A stretch of 64,000 nucleotides of DNA from Melampsora larici-populina 98AG31 (GCF_000204055.1 NW_006768785.1:248001-312000), one strand, 5' to 3'. Counted from the stretch's first letter, positions 46,067 to 58,209 are shown. Notes: generated from the letters alone by a model not told the origin. Numbers and translations: made by a program.

Positions 46067-48100
46067 CTGGGGAAAGCACAATGTCAGTATTGAGAAGTAG
46101 TGAGGGAAAAAGAAACAAACTGACGATAGGAATCTTGGATCAAATGAGGATGTGGATGACAGCTGTTGAGATGGTGAAGAACCAAAATCGAGATGATTTG
46201 ATTGGGTGTAAAGGCCAAATCGGTGGTTTCTGAATCTTTGAAGTGATATGAAGGAGGTGGAAAAAAAACCGGGTGGTGTTCGTAGCCGGAAGCCACTACC
46301 ACTCAACCACGACAGAACATTCGAATGGGACAATGGGAAGCTTGAGATGGTGAAGCGAGCAACGAAGAAATGGAGAATTGTGGTGGATGGAGGGGATGTT
46401 TGGAAGGAAATCGAAAACGGTAAACAGGGAACACCCCCCAAAAAAAAATTGTAAAAAAAAAACCATTAACCGGCTTTTGTATGGGACGGTGGGGTGTAAT
46501 GGGAATATAAGGAGAGAGAAATTTAAACTTACATGTAAAGCGGGTGCAGTAAAGTTTTTGATCTCATAAGGTGATTTTCGAGTTTTGGACCTCTTCATTT
46601 AATCCGGCGACGACACATCGTCGCAAAAAAATGCCGATAGATCTTACAACGGCTGTAGTAATTTCCGCAGTATGTGATAAACTTCAATCTAAATTCTAAT
46701 GTTGAATCCAAATGTACATATTTGATTGCTTGAATTCATTTTATGTTTTACATTTCCCTCAAGGCGTGTTTAGTTCAAAACGGTCAATTCATCTTCAATC
46801 AAAGCTTTTGGCTTATACTTTGTATTGTAAGTTGTGTTTGCATAGACAAGATTCATGCATCTTTTTTTTCTTTCTTTAATACTTTTTACAATTCTACAGG
46901 GTCTGAACAGTACCATTGCAAACTTGGGGAACATGTAAGCAGAGTAGTCATATCTTCAGATGTCACAGAACTAATGTGATCACCTTCCAAAGTACCCTGT
47001 TCTTGATCTTAGACAATCTACGGAGGATGGATGCAATTCATTCTGCCACTGATAATGCCACCCTGGATTTCATAAAAGCCGCACACACCGATGAATCTGA
47101 CGAAAATACTTCAGCATAATACCCATATCCATAGTAGTTGGTACAAAGTATTGAAGGATGGGAATGGGTTGGGGAAAAGGAGTTTTGGATAATGGAGTAC
47201 TGGGTCACGCGTCTCTTCACTCCACTTCTTCTTAGATGATGTGCAATATTTCTTCATCTCATAATAAGATCAAATATGTTGTCATTGAAGAAATGGATGA
47301 TTAGGAAGTGTGATTCCCTAAAAATTCCCACTTCATTCATAACAAACATTATATTAAAAAACATAATCTTCTCTAGAATTCATCATCATCATCCTGAATC
47401 TCTCTTTCCTCTGCAAAATATTTCAGTAGATATATTTTTTATTTACCTCCCACCCACCCAACTTATTATTATTGTAGCTCATTTAAAAAATATATAAAAA
47501 ATATTGTATTTTCATTTTAATCAATTCAGCTATACAAAAAATTTAATAATTCTTCTATTTGTGATTTCAATAATCTGATATGTTTCAGCATTATGTTATA
47601 TTTAGGGGTGTGTGACACACAAACCGCCCATAGAACATGTACTTATCTTATATCTCTGTTTCAGTTGTGTGTCTATGCGGTTCAGGCTATCTCTCACATG
47701 TTCAATTCAAGCCTGCCCTCCGCGGCCGTTTAGCGTGAACCAGATACTTCAAAGTATCCAAACGCAAAAGAGACCCATTCCCAGCCTCTACTTAGCAGCC
47801 TGACCTTCTGAATCCATTTATTCTTCTGTCCTCTAATTTTGATGTCCCCTTTTTTGCAACGTTCCTTCACTCAACTCTTGTAAGATGTATTGCAGCTCCA
47901 TGTATGGAAGCCGTGACACAAGGTGTCTGCCGCCTGATCTCCGGGTTTTTGGTGTTTTTGGTGTTTTTGGTGTTTTTGTTTTTTTGACTCTCCATCTAGG
48001 AACTCTTTCTGAGAAAGGTTCCTTGTGACGTGTTGGTAAAGTTTGTATGGTTTACAAGAATCATGTTGTGTTACCTTTCAAATTCGGTTTTCAGCTACTG
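46067..48100. other. Region without a convincing gene
   Basis: Contains the 5' flank of the DD34E transposase and AT-rich sequence. A microsatellite with unit GGTGTTTTT occurs at about 47946-47985. No coding region longer than a chance frame could be supported. Confidence 0.45.
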
Positions 48101-48214
48101 AGTTCCTCTTTCTACTTTACCATCTGATTTTCAATTATCTTTGTTCATCATACACATTATCAACAAGTTTCTCTATTGTTTGTTATACGTTAAGCTTGTT
48201 TTTTGCTTGAAAAA

Positions 48215-49450
48215 ATGTTTAGCAATGCTATCAACAACAATTCATCTCATTTCCAGAAAATTGATGAATCATTACTCAAATATGATAGGAGAGGTGGTAG
48301 CAAAAAGTTCCCCATGTGTGTTCTTCGCAACACTGTTGCTCACTATTTCTTGGTGTCCAACCCAAATTTTATCTACCATTTCTCGACCATTGCTCGTATC
48401 ACCATCGGTCTTGACAAAGCTGCAGGTCGCCTTGTTTACCAAATCGGCGGTGTCTATCCTCCACCAGGAGAGGCCCTTTCTTGCACTCCGGTTGTTCTGG
48501 ATGTGTCATACCAGCTTCCTCATGACGGCATCTCCCTCTATCAGATGCCTCCGGATCTTTTTGAGACCAACGGTGGCGCCAGGATTGGGACTCCACCCCT
48601 TCCTCCTTCACAACCTACTGCCTCCGGCAGCAGACCAACTGGGTCCTACTCTCAACGTTCCCATTCTGCGGCTAGAAAATCTAGATGGCCAATCCCTCTG
48701 GCAGACAGGATTGGGCCTAGACGGTCTAGATCTCCCAGGGATTTCCAAAGGAGCCCCCCTTGTTGTTTATTCAGGTCAAGTCCCAACAGAGTTGGGCGTT
48801 CTCGGGGCTGTTCAAGTGAACGGCCTCTGAATCCTCCTCAGACAGGTGGTGAATCTCGTCACTTTTGTAACTACGAGAAACCTATCCAAAGAGCACCATT
48901 GACGGCACATACGGCTCCCAGATCCAAAGGGAAAGGTTTTCACATCATTGTCACCCCCCCTCCTTTGTCTTGCTACGAGTCAGATTTCAAAGACCAGGAC
49001 GAAATGGTCTTACCAGTTCCCGGCTCTGAGAAACCTTGGTTTTTTGCCACTCCCATCTCTGAGTTGGTGGACACATCTGCCTCTCCTCTGGCCAAATCTA
49101 TCCAGAGGTTGGTCACGGTTTGTAAGGCAGACATTGATCATCATGTTGACCAATTCAACTGTTCTCCCAACAAACCGGCTAGTTGGCCCCCTTCTCTCAC
49201 TAAAGATATCCTCAAATACAAGTGCATCAACTTGTAGAAATTATGGGGCAAGATGGAATCTAAACCGTCCTCTGAAATTTTCTTTTTTGACCAAAAATCG
49301 AAGAAAATGGACGTTAAGGGAGTTACTAATCCTCTTACCATTCGCGACCTCTCCCAATTCACTCAGGTTATGGAGGTCCTTAGGTCCCAATTCACTTGGG
49401 TTATGGAGGTCCTTAGGTCCCAATTCACTCGGGTTATGGAGGTCCTTAGG
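48215..49450 (+). pseudogene. Gag-like open frame of the retroelement, with one stop
   Basis: The start is the ATG at 48215 (MFSNAINNNSSHFQK). It includes a Pro/Ser/Arg-rich middle and a conserved-looking C-terminal part (PWFFATPISELVD, DILKYKCINL). TAG at 49235-49237 is followed in the same frame by KLWGKMESKPSSE and then three 11-residue repeats, to a stop near 49459. The stop probably replaces a glutamine codon. There is no known domain, but its position before RT and the repeat structure fit a Gag. Confidence 0.6.
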
Positions 49451-49455
49451 CACGC
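49352..49455 (+). repeat. Three tandem 33-bp repeats in the gag frame
   Basis: The unit encodes SQFTxVMEVLR three times, with only the fifth residue varying (Q, W, R). Copy boundaries at about 33-base spacing are nearly identical in sequence. Confidence 0.85.
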
Positions 49456-49800
49456 CTAACTTGCCACTTTTTATTTGGCTGCGGATTCAATTAAATCCTA
49501 TTTTGAACAAATCGCCAAGTTGTGTTGTCACCAATCTAGAATTCATTGGACTCATGTCAGGAACTACAATGCTGAGCTACACCAAGTCTTTTCGTAAAGG
49601 CCTTCTTTGGCTTGGGGTGACTACGCTGCACCAGAACTTAGGATCTTTGAGGGGCAAAATCTTAATTCCAGATCTGTGGATCAGCCAGCTTCTCCTGAAG
49701 CTTCCTCTTATTTGTCTTGATACTTTGTTCAACCTCACCAACCTCGACAATCCCAACAACCTCAAAAATCAAGGGTTTCCCCTGCGGGGAAAGCTCCTTC

Positions 49801-49840
49801 ACAGGGGCCAAAATTGATGCTCACAACTATGTGAGTGTTG
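49801..49840 (+). repeat. Left arm of 40-bp inverted repeat bounding an inserted block
   Basis: ACAGGGGCCAAAATTGATGC and the following 20 bases recur as the reverse complement at 53933-53972 with about two mismatches. The arms enclose 4.1 kb of sequence unlike the retroelement. Confidence 0.85.
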
Positions 49841-50969
49841 TAGACTTTCCTGAAGTCTCCAAAAAAGATTCATTTTGTTTCAGAATCATTTGATTCATGA
49901 GTTTGGTAGTGTTCAGGCGATCAGGCTGTTTTGCTCAGATTTTGCTTGGCGTTGCTGGAGAATGCTCATTTTCATCATGGATGAGCATTCTTTGGGCTCA
50001 GTCTCTGAGATGAGTATTCAGGATCCTCTCATGAGGCATACTCAGAGCAGATCAGAACCTCTCCAAGCACCGCAGAACCCTGTATCCTCAACAGGTGCCA
50101 CCAGAGAACACCTGTAAACCCCTCCCCAAACTCACTACCCCTAAGAATTTCTTGAAATTCCATACTCGGACTCAACAAAATCCGGCTTAAGGGACTCAAC
50201 AGAAATAACCGTCAACCCGTGAAGGTCCAGCCAGGGCTGAAGTTTGCACACCGGATCATACCTTCAAACGTGTGAACTTCACTCTATTCAATAAGACCTT
50301 TGGTAACCACCTGCAAACTTCACTCAATTCGATAACCACCTCCATAACACCTATCACTCCCTCCTACGCACCACCTAACATGACACGCAAGATCAAAAGG
50401 GATATGACTAACCTACATCTCTATCTTATAAGATGTTTCTTTGTCCAACAAACATGTACAGTTTACATTTCTACTTTCAAGTCGTAACAAGGAAAGCAGT
50501 ATTAGTAGAGTACGTTTAAAATCTCAAGCAGATTCTAATCAAAATGGAGAAAAAGTTTGTTCGTTTGAAATGGAGATCATTCATCAAAAAAGTAAATGTC
50601 AATCATCATCATCATTCTCAGGTTATTATCATTCTCGATTCACTGATCAATAAAAACTGGTTTTGATATTTAGATTTTGGAATCATATCAATCTACTGGA
50701 ATCGATTCAGATCCAGAAAGTAATTGTCCATTCATTTTCATTTTGAGGTTATTTGATAGCCAAACTGACACTTACTTGATATGCTTTCTTTGTTTCGTAA
50801 AACAGTTCATACTACTTTAGCATCTCAAGTTTCAATTCATAATTGATTATCAAATTATTTGGATTTGAACCTTTATCAATATCTAAATCATCAAGATCAT
50901 CAACTTCATTTATCCACAGCTGATCTGGGTTGGTACTTTATGGTATTCTTCAAGGTCTAAGCTTTGTGA

Positions 50970-51407
50970 TGATGTCCCTGACTTTGATTCATTCTGTATA
51001 GATTCAAATCAGTTGAATCAATTTAGACATCTACAAGCACGTCTCCAAGTAAGTAAATCCCACCTTGAACTCATTCTGAACTCGATTCTGGTTATTGACT
51101 CTTTGTCTTCCAATAGTCATCTCAAGAGACACCAAAACCTTTAACCAACACTTTGAATTTATTTCAATCCAATCTCTCAACGGTTTCAACATCAATAGCT
51201 GATTTACAAGCACGCTCTAAACTTTTGGAGACCCGACTTGATGCTTGTCGAACCTCTCTGAACAATTTGACTCCTTATATCTCTCAAATAATCATTCCAC
51301 CTGATATAATCAATCTCATCTTAGAAACCAATCCAAGTTCAAAATGGTTCAAACCGATTTCTGCCTTAGACTTTCATCTATCTACCATCAGATCCAGCTG
51401 TATCTAA
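50970..51407 (+). pseudogene. Fragment of a VPS52-like (GARP/EARP complex) gene
   Basis: Two exons (about 50976-51050 and 51118-51407) join in frame. The first reads VPDFDSFCIDSNQLNQFRHL. The second holds LFQSNLSTVSTSIADLQARS, then LLETRLDACRTSLNNLTPYI and IIIPPDIINLILETNP. The pattern of a long coiled coil followed by a 'P.I...I' segment resembles the N-terminal part of Vps52, which tethers endosome-derived vesicles at the Golgi. The frame ends shortly after, about 85 residues into the second exon, so most of a Vps52 protein is missing. It lies inside the block that splits the retroelement, so it is best read as a captured or translocated fragment. The family call is moderate. Confidence 0.5.
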
Positions 51408-51746
51408 AACAAGAAAATTTTGATTTGAAATGAGATCATTCATTGCATGTAAAACGAGAAGATTTTGACGGGCAATGAAAGTCATATAGCATCAATCAGC
51501 TTTATGGTATTTTGTCCATAATGGATATCTTGGAGAATACCAATCAACACTGAATATAGAATGGGTAGATTTAAATATTCATGAGATTCATGAGATTCCA
51601 GTCAAAAAATCAGGTTCACAAGCTTTATCAATCTCTTGATATTTTCAGTCATCATAAGTGGTAAAAAATCGAGTCTACAGGTGATAGTTTGCTACTCTAG
51701 ACAGATGTACAAGAAATTGAGTGAGATGATAAGTTAAAGGAGAAAA

Positions 51747-52073
51747 TCAGATATCCGAGCTGATGTCATTCCCAAGTATGTCTTGTTCCTTTTCAGATTC
51801 TGAAACAGTCTTTTGCTTCTTGTTCTGACCGGACTTATACTTAGGGACGAAGTTCTCAATAGGTATAAGAGAGACTGGGTGAGATATAAGGTCAAGATTG
51901 AGTTGTCGAGCCTTATCTTCAGTGAGACTACAGTTCGGTTTAGTAATCCACTTCTTGTACGCAGAGTCGGACGCTTCGTATCTCAAATTGAAGCCTTCAT
52001 CTGCAAGCCGAGTCTCACAATTTGACCATTTCCAGGTTTTTTGCTGCTTGTTGGTAGCTTTTCCTGAAAGCAA
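51747..52073 (-). other. Unassigned open frame of about 108 codons
   Basis: An open frame with a plausible composition (TWKWSNCETRLADEGFNLRY, then a Lys/Glu-rich end), but with no ATG at its upstream edge. It could be an exon of another captured gene fragment. I do not recognise it. Confidence 0.25.
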
Positions 52074-52799
52074 AGGTCAAGACTGCTAGTCAGCGAGTAG
52101 ACAGATCAGAATTCGACAGATCTGATACATACGAACTTCTCTAACTGAGCACTACATTGTAGGCCGAGTACAATCCCAGCGGTTTTGAAGGCACCTTGAT
52201 CTTCAACAAGGGGGCATCTTGCTCAGGGAACAATGTTTGCCACTTCAATGATTGATTGCTTCTACTAAGTGCCATACAATTACTTCAGGTAACCGATGAA
52301 TTCAAAATCAGGAAGATTGATGCAGACGGGTAACACGGGACGCAATAAGGTCTGGGGCAACTTTGTGACCGATCAATATTCGTAGGCAAAAGGGAACATC
52401 AAATCAGCCGGGATCAGCTAAGGCACATTCTCAAAAAGAAAGCTACTTCAAGTAGTAGTAAACCAAAGGGGCAAGGGCGGATTAAGTCTGTGAAATTGAC
52501 CTAAAAAGACGTAGTATGACATTGAGGGCATGATAAAGGCTTCATGACAGACAAGTTGTAAGCCATAACAAGGGTAGAGGGTGGTATAGGTGGCAAGAGT
52601 GGAGCATGGGCACATAAGAGGTAAGTTTTCATGCAGCGTGCTTTTGCTTGTGACTCCTCAATTGTTGCAAGTAGACTATGAACAAAGTGAAGAGAATGCA
52701 TGAAAGGCAATGATGAGAGGGGATGGTATGGTAATGGAGCAGGGGTGGAATTGAATGAACGATCAGCCGATTGCTAGGTTGTGCGGGTGACAGTTAGAC

Positions 52800-53610
52800 C
52801 AGCTTACACTCAAGCTCCTTGCCCTCAAGAATAACCATTGCATCAACCACTTTGACCAGGTCCAGAGGAGATAGAGGTGTAAAGATGACCAGCTTGGAAT
52901 TGAGTCTCCAACGTGTGGTCGATCTTAGCAGTGGCTTTTTGTTGTTCGAGCTTTTTCAAGACAGCTTTGGATTTCTCCTTAGGAGCCTCAGCAACAGTGG
53001 GCTCTTTGACTTTCTGAAAGGCGTAGAGAAAGTGGATTTTTCAGACAGCTATTTGGAACCTTGGGTCGGAAATGAGCGCCAGGAAAGAGAACATGACTAA
53101 GGCTTGCCTTGCCCTTCTTGGTGACAGGCTGACCGTAATGAGCCTCATACCACTGGCGGAAAGGAGTAGCATCAATCTGAATGATAGCACCCTTAACAAA
53201 GGTGTTTGTTCGAACCAATTCATTGTTTGTCGAGTTGTAGACGACACCAATCACTTGGGTCTTCTTTGTCACACATTCAGATCCCCAAGCAAAGTTTCCA
53301 CTCTTGATTCGAAGGGCACGATGTTTGATGTTGCCACCACGGACACGGACTGTGTGGATACTCTTAGCACCGAGTTTTGTCATAACAGTTTGACGTCCGA
53401 GTTTGAATTTTCTTTTCTTTTGGTAGTGAGCTATCTTGCTATGTTTCACATGATGCAATTGAAAGTCTTGATTTGGAAAAGGATTGGAGTGACGAGTAAG
53501 GGAGCAAGATTGAAATTAGATGGGTCCAACAGAGATATCAAGTTTGCCATAAACACACCGACCGCTTGTGTCGCGAATCCCGGGAAATACACACTGTCAG
53601 GGACGACCCA
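52800..53610 (-). pseudogene. Ribosomal protein S8 (eS8) pseudogene with introns
   Basis: Recognisable eS8 segments follow in order: ISRDSRHKRS (about 53590-53560), [10 protein letters not shown]...[74 protein letters not shown], then after an intron [20 protein letters not shown] and LETQFQAGHLYTSISSGPGQ, SG. The initiator is lost, the first intron junction is degraded, a TGA replaces the usual Arg after GPGQSG near 52853, and the tail is out of frame. Introns are kept, so it is a piece of genomic DNA and not a processed copy. It lies inside the inverted-repeat-bounded block of the retroelement. The functional S8 gene must be elsewhere. Confidence 0.85.
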
Positions 53611-53932
53611 GTTGCCCTTGTTCCCAAAACAGTTTGGGTTGGTGTTGTAAAACCCAACACGGGGATAGCTTGACAAAGGCCCAGCCAGCCACAGTTGTCC
53701 CCCAGATCAGCAGGTGTCAAGGGATGCCGCTGAGGATGAGCTGAGGAGCTTAGATGAAGTGAGCAGATGGGCCAGCCCCCCCTCAGGCTTCTTTGCTAAA
53801 GAATGTTGCCTGAGGGAGGCCTGACTCATCTCCCCAGTTTCTGTTGATCACATAATGAGCTGACAAGCAGAAAGAAAAGGGAAAGAAAAGGGAAACAAAT
53901 GGGAAACAAATGGGAATAAAACAGGAAAATTT

Positions 53933-53972
53933 CAACGCTCACATAGTTGTGAGCATCAATTTTTGCCCCTGT
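53933..53972 (-). repeat. Right arm of 40-bp inverted repeat bounding an inserted block
   Basis: Reverse complement of 49801-49840. Directly after it the gag reading resumes (PSKKPTPKRTKRGFPPYN). Confidence 0.85.
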
Positions 53973-53974
53973 GC

Positions 53975-55800
53975 TTGTGCTCCAAGCAAAAAACCAACTC
54001 CTAAGAGAACCAAGCGGGGTTTTCCTCCTTACAATATTAAAGAAACTAAGGGCGTGGATACTGCGGATCAGCCTTGTAATAACTGGAACGCTAATGTGTG
54101 TCCCTACTCAGCCAACAACTGAAAGTACGCATTCTCGGCCTCACAGAAGGTTTTTGGCCCATCTCAGATAAACCTTCAGATGAGGCGGCTTTTTATCCTG
54201 ATCACGCTTCCAGCAAAGAGGAAGAAGCTGCTTTGATACTTACTCGAGATAAAGAAATGGCTGTTGGTTGGTATTCTCCGGGTTTTCAAAGTCTGTTACC
54301 AGGAATGAAGGTTTTGCCACTCTGTCTCGCTACAAATGCAGTTACTGGCAAAGTTCGGACCTGCACCAATATGAGCTATGGCCACTCTTCGCCAAACAGT
54401 CTTATCCAACGCAATCACATTCAAATAAAACTGGATAGTATAGCATCATTCACGCCTTTCCTTGCCAAAAGGCACTTTATGAAACTTTCCTCCATCATTT
54501 GGAAATCAGTTGTGGACTCGGCTTTCAGGATTCTTCCGGTTTTGCGTCAGTGGCAATACCAACAGATTTTTAGGATAAACAATCTTTTCCACGCCAATTG
54601 TTGCGTCAACTTTGGATCATCTGCTTCACCTAAGCTTTGGTGTTCATTCTTTTTGTTGATTCTATGGATCACATTTCATATCTTTGGCATCACCAAACTG
54701 AACGCTTACATGAATGATTCCTGGGGTGTTGGTTCCGCTTACAATCTAGTCCAATTCAAGGGTCACGTCGTTCCTCTTAACCAAGCCAATTTCCTCAAAC
54801 TCTTTGGCTTTGTCAACATCCCTTGGGCTTGGGGGAAGCAGGTTTGGGGCACGGAATTGGATGTCATTGGTCATTCAATCAACTGTGACACTCTGTCCCT
54901 CTCTCTCAATTGACAAGAAACTCGCCCTCATTGAAGCACTCCGTGCTTTCGTCATACCCTCCTCCCAGCCTCTTGTGGCTTGGCAACACATCACTGGTTG
55001 GTCTAACTGGGCGGTCAACACCTTCCCTTTGGGCAGATGGGCCATTCAGTCATCCTGGGATAAAATTGCGGGTAAAACTCTTTGTAACGCTCAAGTTCCT
55101 TGCAATAAAACCATCACCAAAGACCTCACCTGGCTTGCCAATTTGCTCAAAGACTGGTCCGGCAGGAAGATCCTCAAAAAAATTTTCTGGAACCTCAAGC
55201 TCGCCTATCTGACTTTCATTGTCGACGCCTGCCCGACTGGTATTGGTATTTGGTGCCCAAAACTGAACTCAGCCTGGAGTAAAAAATTCCCTCATCCTTC
55301 TCGTGACATTTTTTGGGCGGAATTACTGGATGTCATAACCTCCATCAACATTGCTGTGACCCTTCCTTCCAAGCGCATTGCCATCTTCTCAGATAACGCA
55401 TCCATTGTTGCCCTATTCAGCTCTCACAAACCAATTGATTCCGCTCGTCTTTTATTCAGCCACACGGTTTCAGTCATGCTGAAGAATGATCTCAATGTCA
55501 AAGTCAGGCACATTGCCGGTGACAACAACAAAATTGCCAACGATCTGTCTCGGGACAGATTAACCAAAGCCAGAGGCTATATTCCCAGCCTTAACCACCA
55601 TTACCTCCCCCCCACGGAGCCTTCCTTTGACAGAGGTATCAAACCACATTACAATTCTTCTCGTTCTAATGCCAGCTCTTTGCAAATCAACTATGGTCAA
55701 GCGGATGCCACTCTCTTTTTCAGAAAGAGAGGCCCTCAACCAATTCCACATCTCAAAGCATCTCGAGCCCTCCACCATCAACAAATACAAATCGGCTAGA
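53975..55800 (+). pseudogene. Retroelement pol: reverse transcriptase and RNase H, disrupted
   Basis: After a zinc-knuckle-like end of gag, the RT domain shows DIRS-type landmarks: LTRDKEMAVGWYSPGF, LLPGMKVLPL, SYGHSSPNSLI and an active-site region reading AYMNDSWGVG where Y-x-D-D is expected, so the first catalytic Asp appears changed to Asn. A two-base slip in a CTCTCTCT run near 54895 shifts to the frame of VAWQHITGWSNWAVN. RNase H landmarks are FIVDACPTGIG, FWAELLDV, IFSDNASIVALF and VRHIAGDNNKIANDLSR. These enzymes copied the element's RNA, but this copy cannot do so as it stands. Confidence 0.75.
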
Positions 55801-56819
55801 CATTGCTTTGAAAGATTTTGTCTGGATCATGAGATTGAACCTGTCCCGACTGAGGTTAACCTAGCTCATTTCGTCTTGGTAACCTGTCAAATTTTATATC
55901 TCAGCAATGCCAACAAATACCTAACGGGTATTGTTTTTCGCATGCAAGACCGGTTCCCATTTGTTGTAGAAGCCAGAGCTCCAAGACATTTCCAACTCTC
56001 TGTCCGAGGATGTCAAAAACTCCTCTCTGTCCCTGTCCGTTGTGCTAAACCATTCACTCTGCACAATGTTCACCTCTGCCCCAAGATCTTCTTGTCAACT
56101 TTTGATGATCTGCTCTTCAACACCATCATCGCCCTGGGCTTTTCTGGCCTTCACCACCTTGGAGAGTTAACAAACAGTGATTCTATTGCTCTTTGCAACT
56201 ATTGACAATCCATCAAAAGATTCTCTCTTTTCATCTCTAGTTGCAAAACTGCGGCATCTTACACCTTACCTTATCATAAAACCGACAAAAAGTATCTCGG
56301 TTCTTCCATTGTAATCCTCAACAGGAAAGACGATCCAACTTGTCCAGTCCGCACCATCATATCCTACACTCTCAATCAAGACCACCGTTTCTGCAGCTCT
56401 CCTTTCTGGCTCTCACTTGAGGACGGATCAATCCCAACTCGTTCTTGGTTTATGGCAAGGCTTTACTCCATCTTTGAAGGTTCTTGTACCGGTCACGAAA
56501 CCATCCAATGCATTGGCAGATGGTCTTCCATAGTGTATCAAACTTACATTTGCAATCATCCACTTATGAATTTGTTTGCCGCTTGCCTCAACCCAATCAC
56601 TTCTGGTGCCACACTTGGAGAGCAGCTTGTGTTTCCTGGCTCATCCTGCGTGAGTCCAGTACATTTCTTCCAAGATTTGTTTCAAAGGAAGAGTCACTAA
56701 CTTTTCTCTTTTTTCCTTTTCTAGTCCCATGTTCCCGCACAGACTTGAAAGACAATATCCTGGTATTGCACCTGATATACCAGCGTTTGGTGAATAGTTC
56801 TCACTATTCTACCCTGTAA
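55650..56819 (+). pseudogene. Tyrosine recombinase domain of the retroelement, disrupted
   Basis: The N-terminal SAM-like part reads STINKYKSARHCFERFCLDH. The catalytic half shows GFSGLHHLGEL where an Arg is expected, a TGA at 56203-56205, then DPTCPVRTI and ETIQCIGRWSSIVYQTYICN, the G-R-W-S...Y box with the nucleophile tyrosine. The stretch between the GH of the H-x-x-R box and ETIQ appears deleted. A tyrosine recombinase in place of an integrase places the element with the DIRS/Ngaro group. Confidence 0.7.
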
Positions 56820-57927
56820 TTCTTGCTAACCCTTGTTGGTTCAACTTTACAGTTCAAAATCACACAATTTCTTCACGTTCCTCCTGGCTACGCCAGTGCA
56901 GTGTCACGTTCCAGACAGTACGTAAGTTGTACTTCTATCGTCAACTAGTGTTCTGAGTCTGATAAGGTTGTTTACCTTGGTTCTTTTGTTGTAAAGATTC
57001 TATGTGTCAGCCGTAAGAGGATTCTTGGATGCAAGAATCCCCTAGTGTATTAACAGACCATTCCAACACTCCTATTGCATATTTAAAATACTTAACATAA
57101 AATATACATAAAATATAAATACACCTCTCACAATCAAGTTTCAAGAGTGAAACACAAAAACCTATTTAATAAACAAATCATATATTTTGAAGAGAAATCA
57201 TTAAAGCCACAATGACATAACCATTCCCAAGGAAGTCATAAGCGGCGTAGACCCTTGTTTGAATTTGCCTGAATACAAGCAAAAGAATAGAACAACTACT
57301 AAAACCCTGACCAGGCATATCTACGATTAATGCTTACACCAGCTAGGTTAAACTTCAGGGACTGGTCCAGAACAAAATTGACTTAATGACAAAACATCAA
57401 GCAATCCAACACCTTTTAATGAATCAACCGACCCTGATGACATCATTAGTAAAAGTCAAGTGGTTAAATACCAGCTCCTGTTGGAGTATTCAATCTTTGA
57501 CGGTCAAGAACTTTCAGTTATCCAACGTGTATTTCGAATTCAATTGTTTGTATTGATTAAATGAAGTTATCTTATCGCCTTCAACAGATTAACTAGAAGT
57601 GAAGATGAACTGTGGGAAGTCTATTATATCGACGTTGGTGGATTATCTAGGAGTGTTTAAAAAGGGTGTTTGTGTGATGTAGTCGAGTGATGATTTTACT
57701 TTGAGTTAATTGATTTTATGTAAAGAGCTTGTCGAGTTTGTTTCTTTTGTGTTTTTCTTTTTGATCTTATAAACTCACCTCTGTTGTCTTGAGAATCTTT
57801 TTCCCCATCAAAGAAAAAGATTCTTAAGGTGAGGTATTCTTTTTTTCTTCATCCAATATTAAAGCATACTAAAGACTTTTATCGTGGTGTCATTTTTTCT
57901 CTTTCTCATTTCTCTTTTTCTTTAAAT

Positions 57928-58209
57928 AAGTTTTCTTGTTATCTTCGTCAGGTGTGTTGAGTTTAGAATTCCACTTGTTTTATTTTGATTTCAGCTGTGT
58001 CTTGTCAACACTAAGCTGAAGATTATTTCTTCACCTTTATAAAGGTGTGTTGGTGTTCTGTAATTTAATGATTGAAGAAAAAGATTCTTAAGTTTTCTTG
58101 TTATCTTTGTCAGGTGTGTTGAGTTTAGAACTCCACTTGTTTTATTTTGATTTCAGCTGTGTCTTGTCAACACTAAGCTGAAGATTATTTCTTCACCTTT
58201 ATAAAGGTG
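57928..58209. repeat. Two 120-bp direct repeats, 162 bp apart
   Basis: 57928-58047 and 58090-58209 are nearly identical, from AAGTTTTCTTGTTATCTT to CACCTTTATAAAGGTG. Each copy contains the palindrome CACCTTTATAAAGGTG at its end. Confidence 0.85.

Larger units (their letters stand above)
48140..56900 (+). mobile_element. Decayed tyrosine-recombinase (DIRS/Ngaro-like) retrotransposon, interrupted
   Basis: In order on the plus strand: a gag-like frame (48215-49450); a second gag part with a zinc-knuckle-like CNNWNANVC segment (about 53980-54120); reverse transcriptase (about 54170-54900); RNase H (about 55195-55560); and a tyrosine-recombinase-type domain (about 55750-56700). Reverse transcriptase and RNase H followed by a tyrosine recombinase instead of a DDE integrase defines the DIRS-like order. 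The element is dead: there are stops at 49235 and 56203, a slip near 54895, and a changed RT active site. A 4.1-kb block (about 49841-53932) splits it. I could not map its terminal repeats, so the ends are approximate. Confidence 0.75.

Noticed and set aside
46743..47119. Short frames between the DD34E transposase and the retroelement
   Set aside because: No conserved pattern, no clear start context and no splice-consistent extension.
47946..47985. Repeated GGTGTTTTT as a possible CRISPR-like array
   Set aside because: It is a simple microsatellite with no spacers, in a eukaryotic genome.
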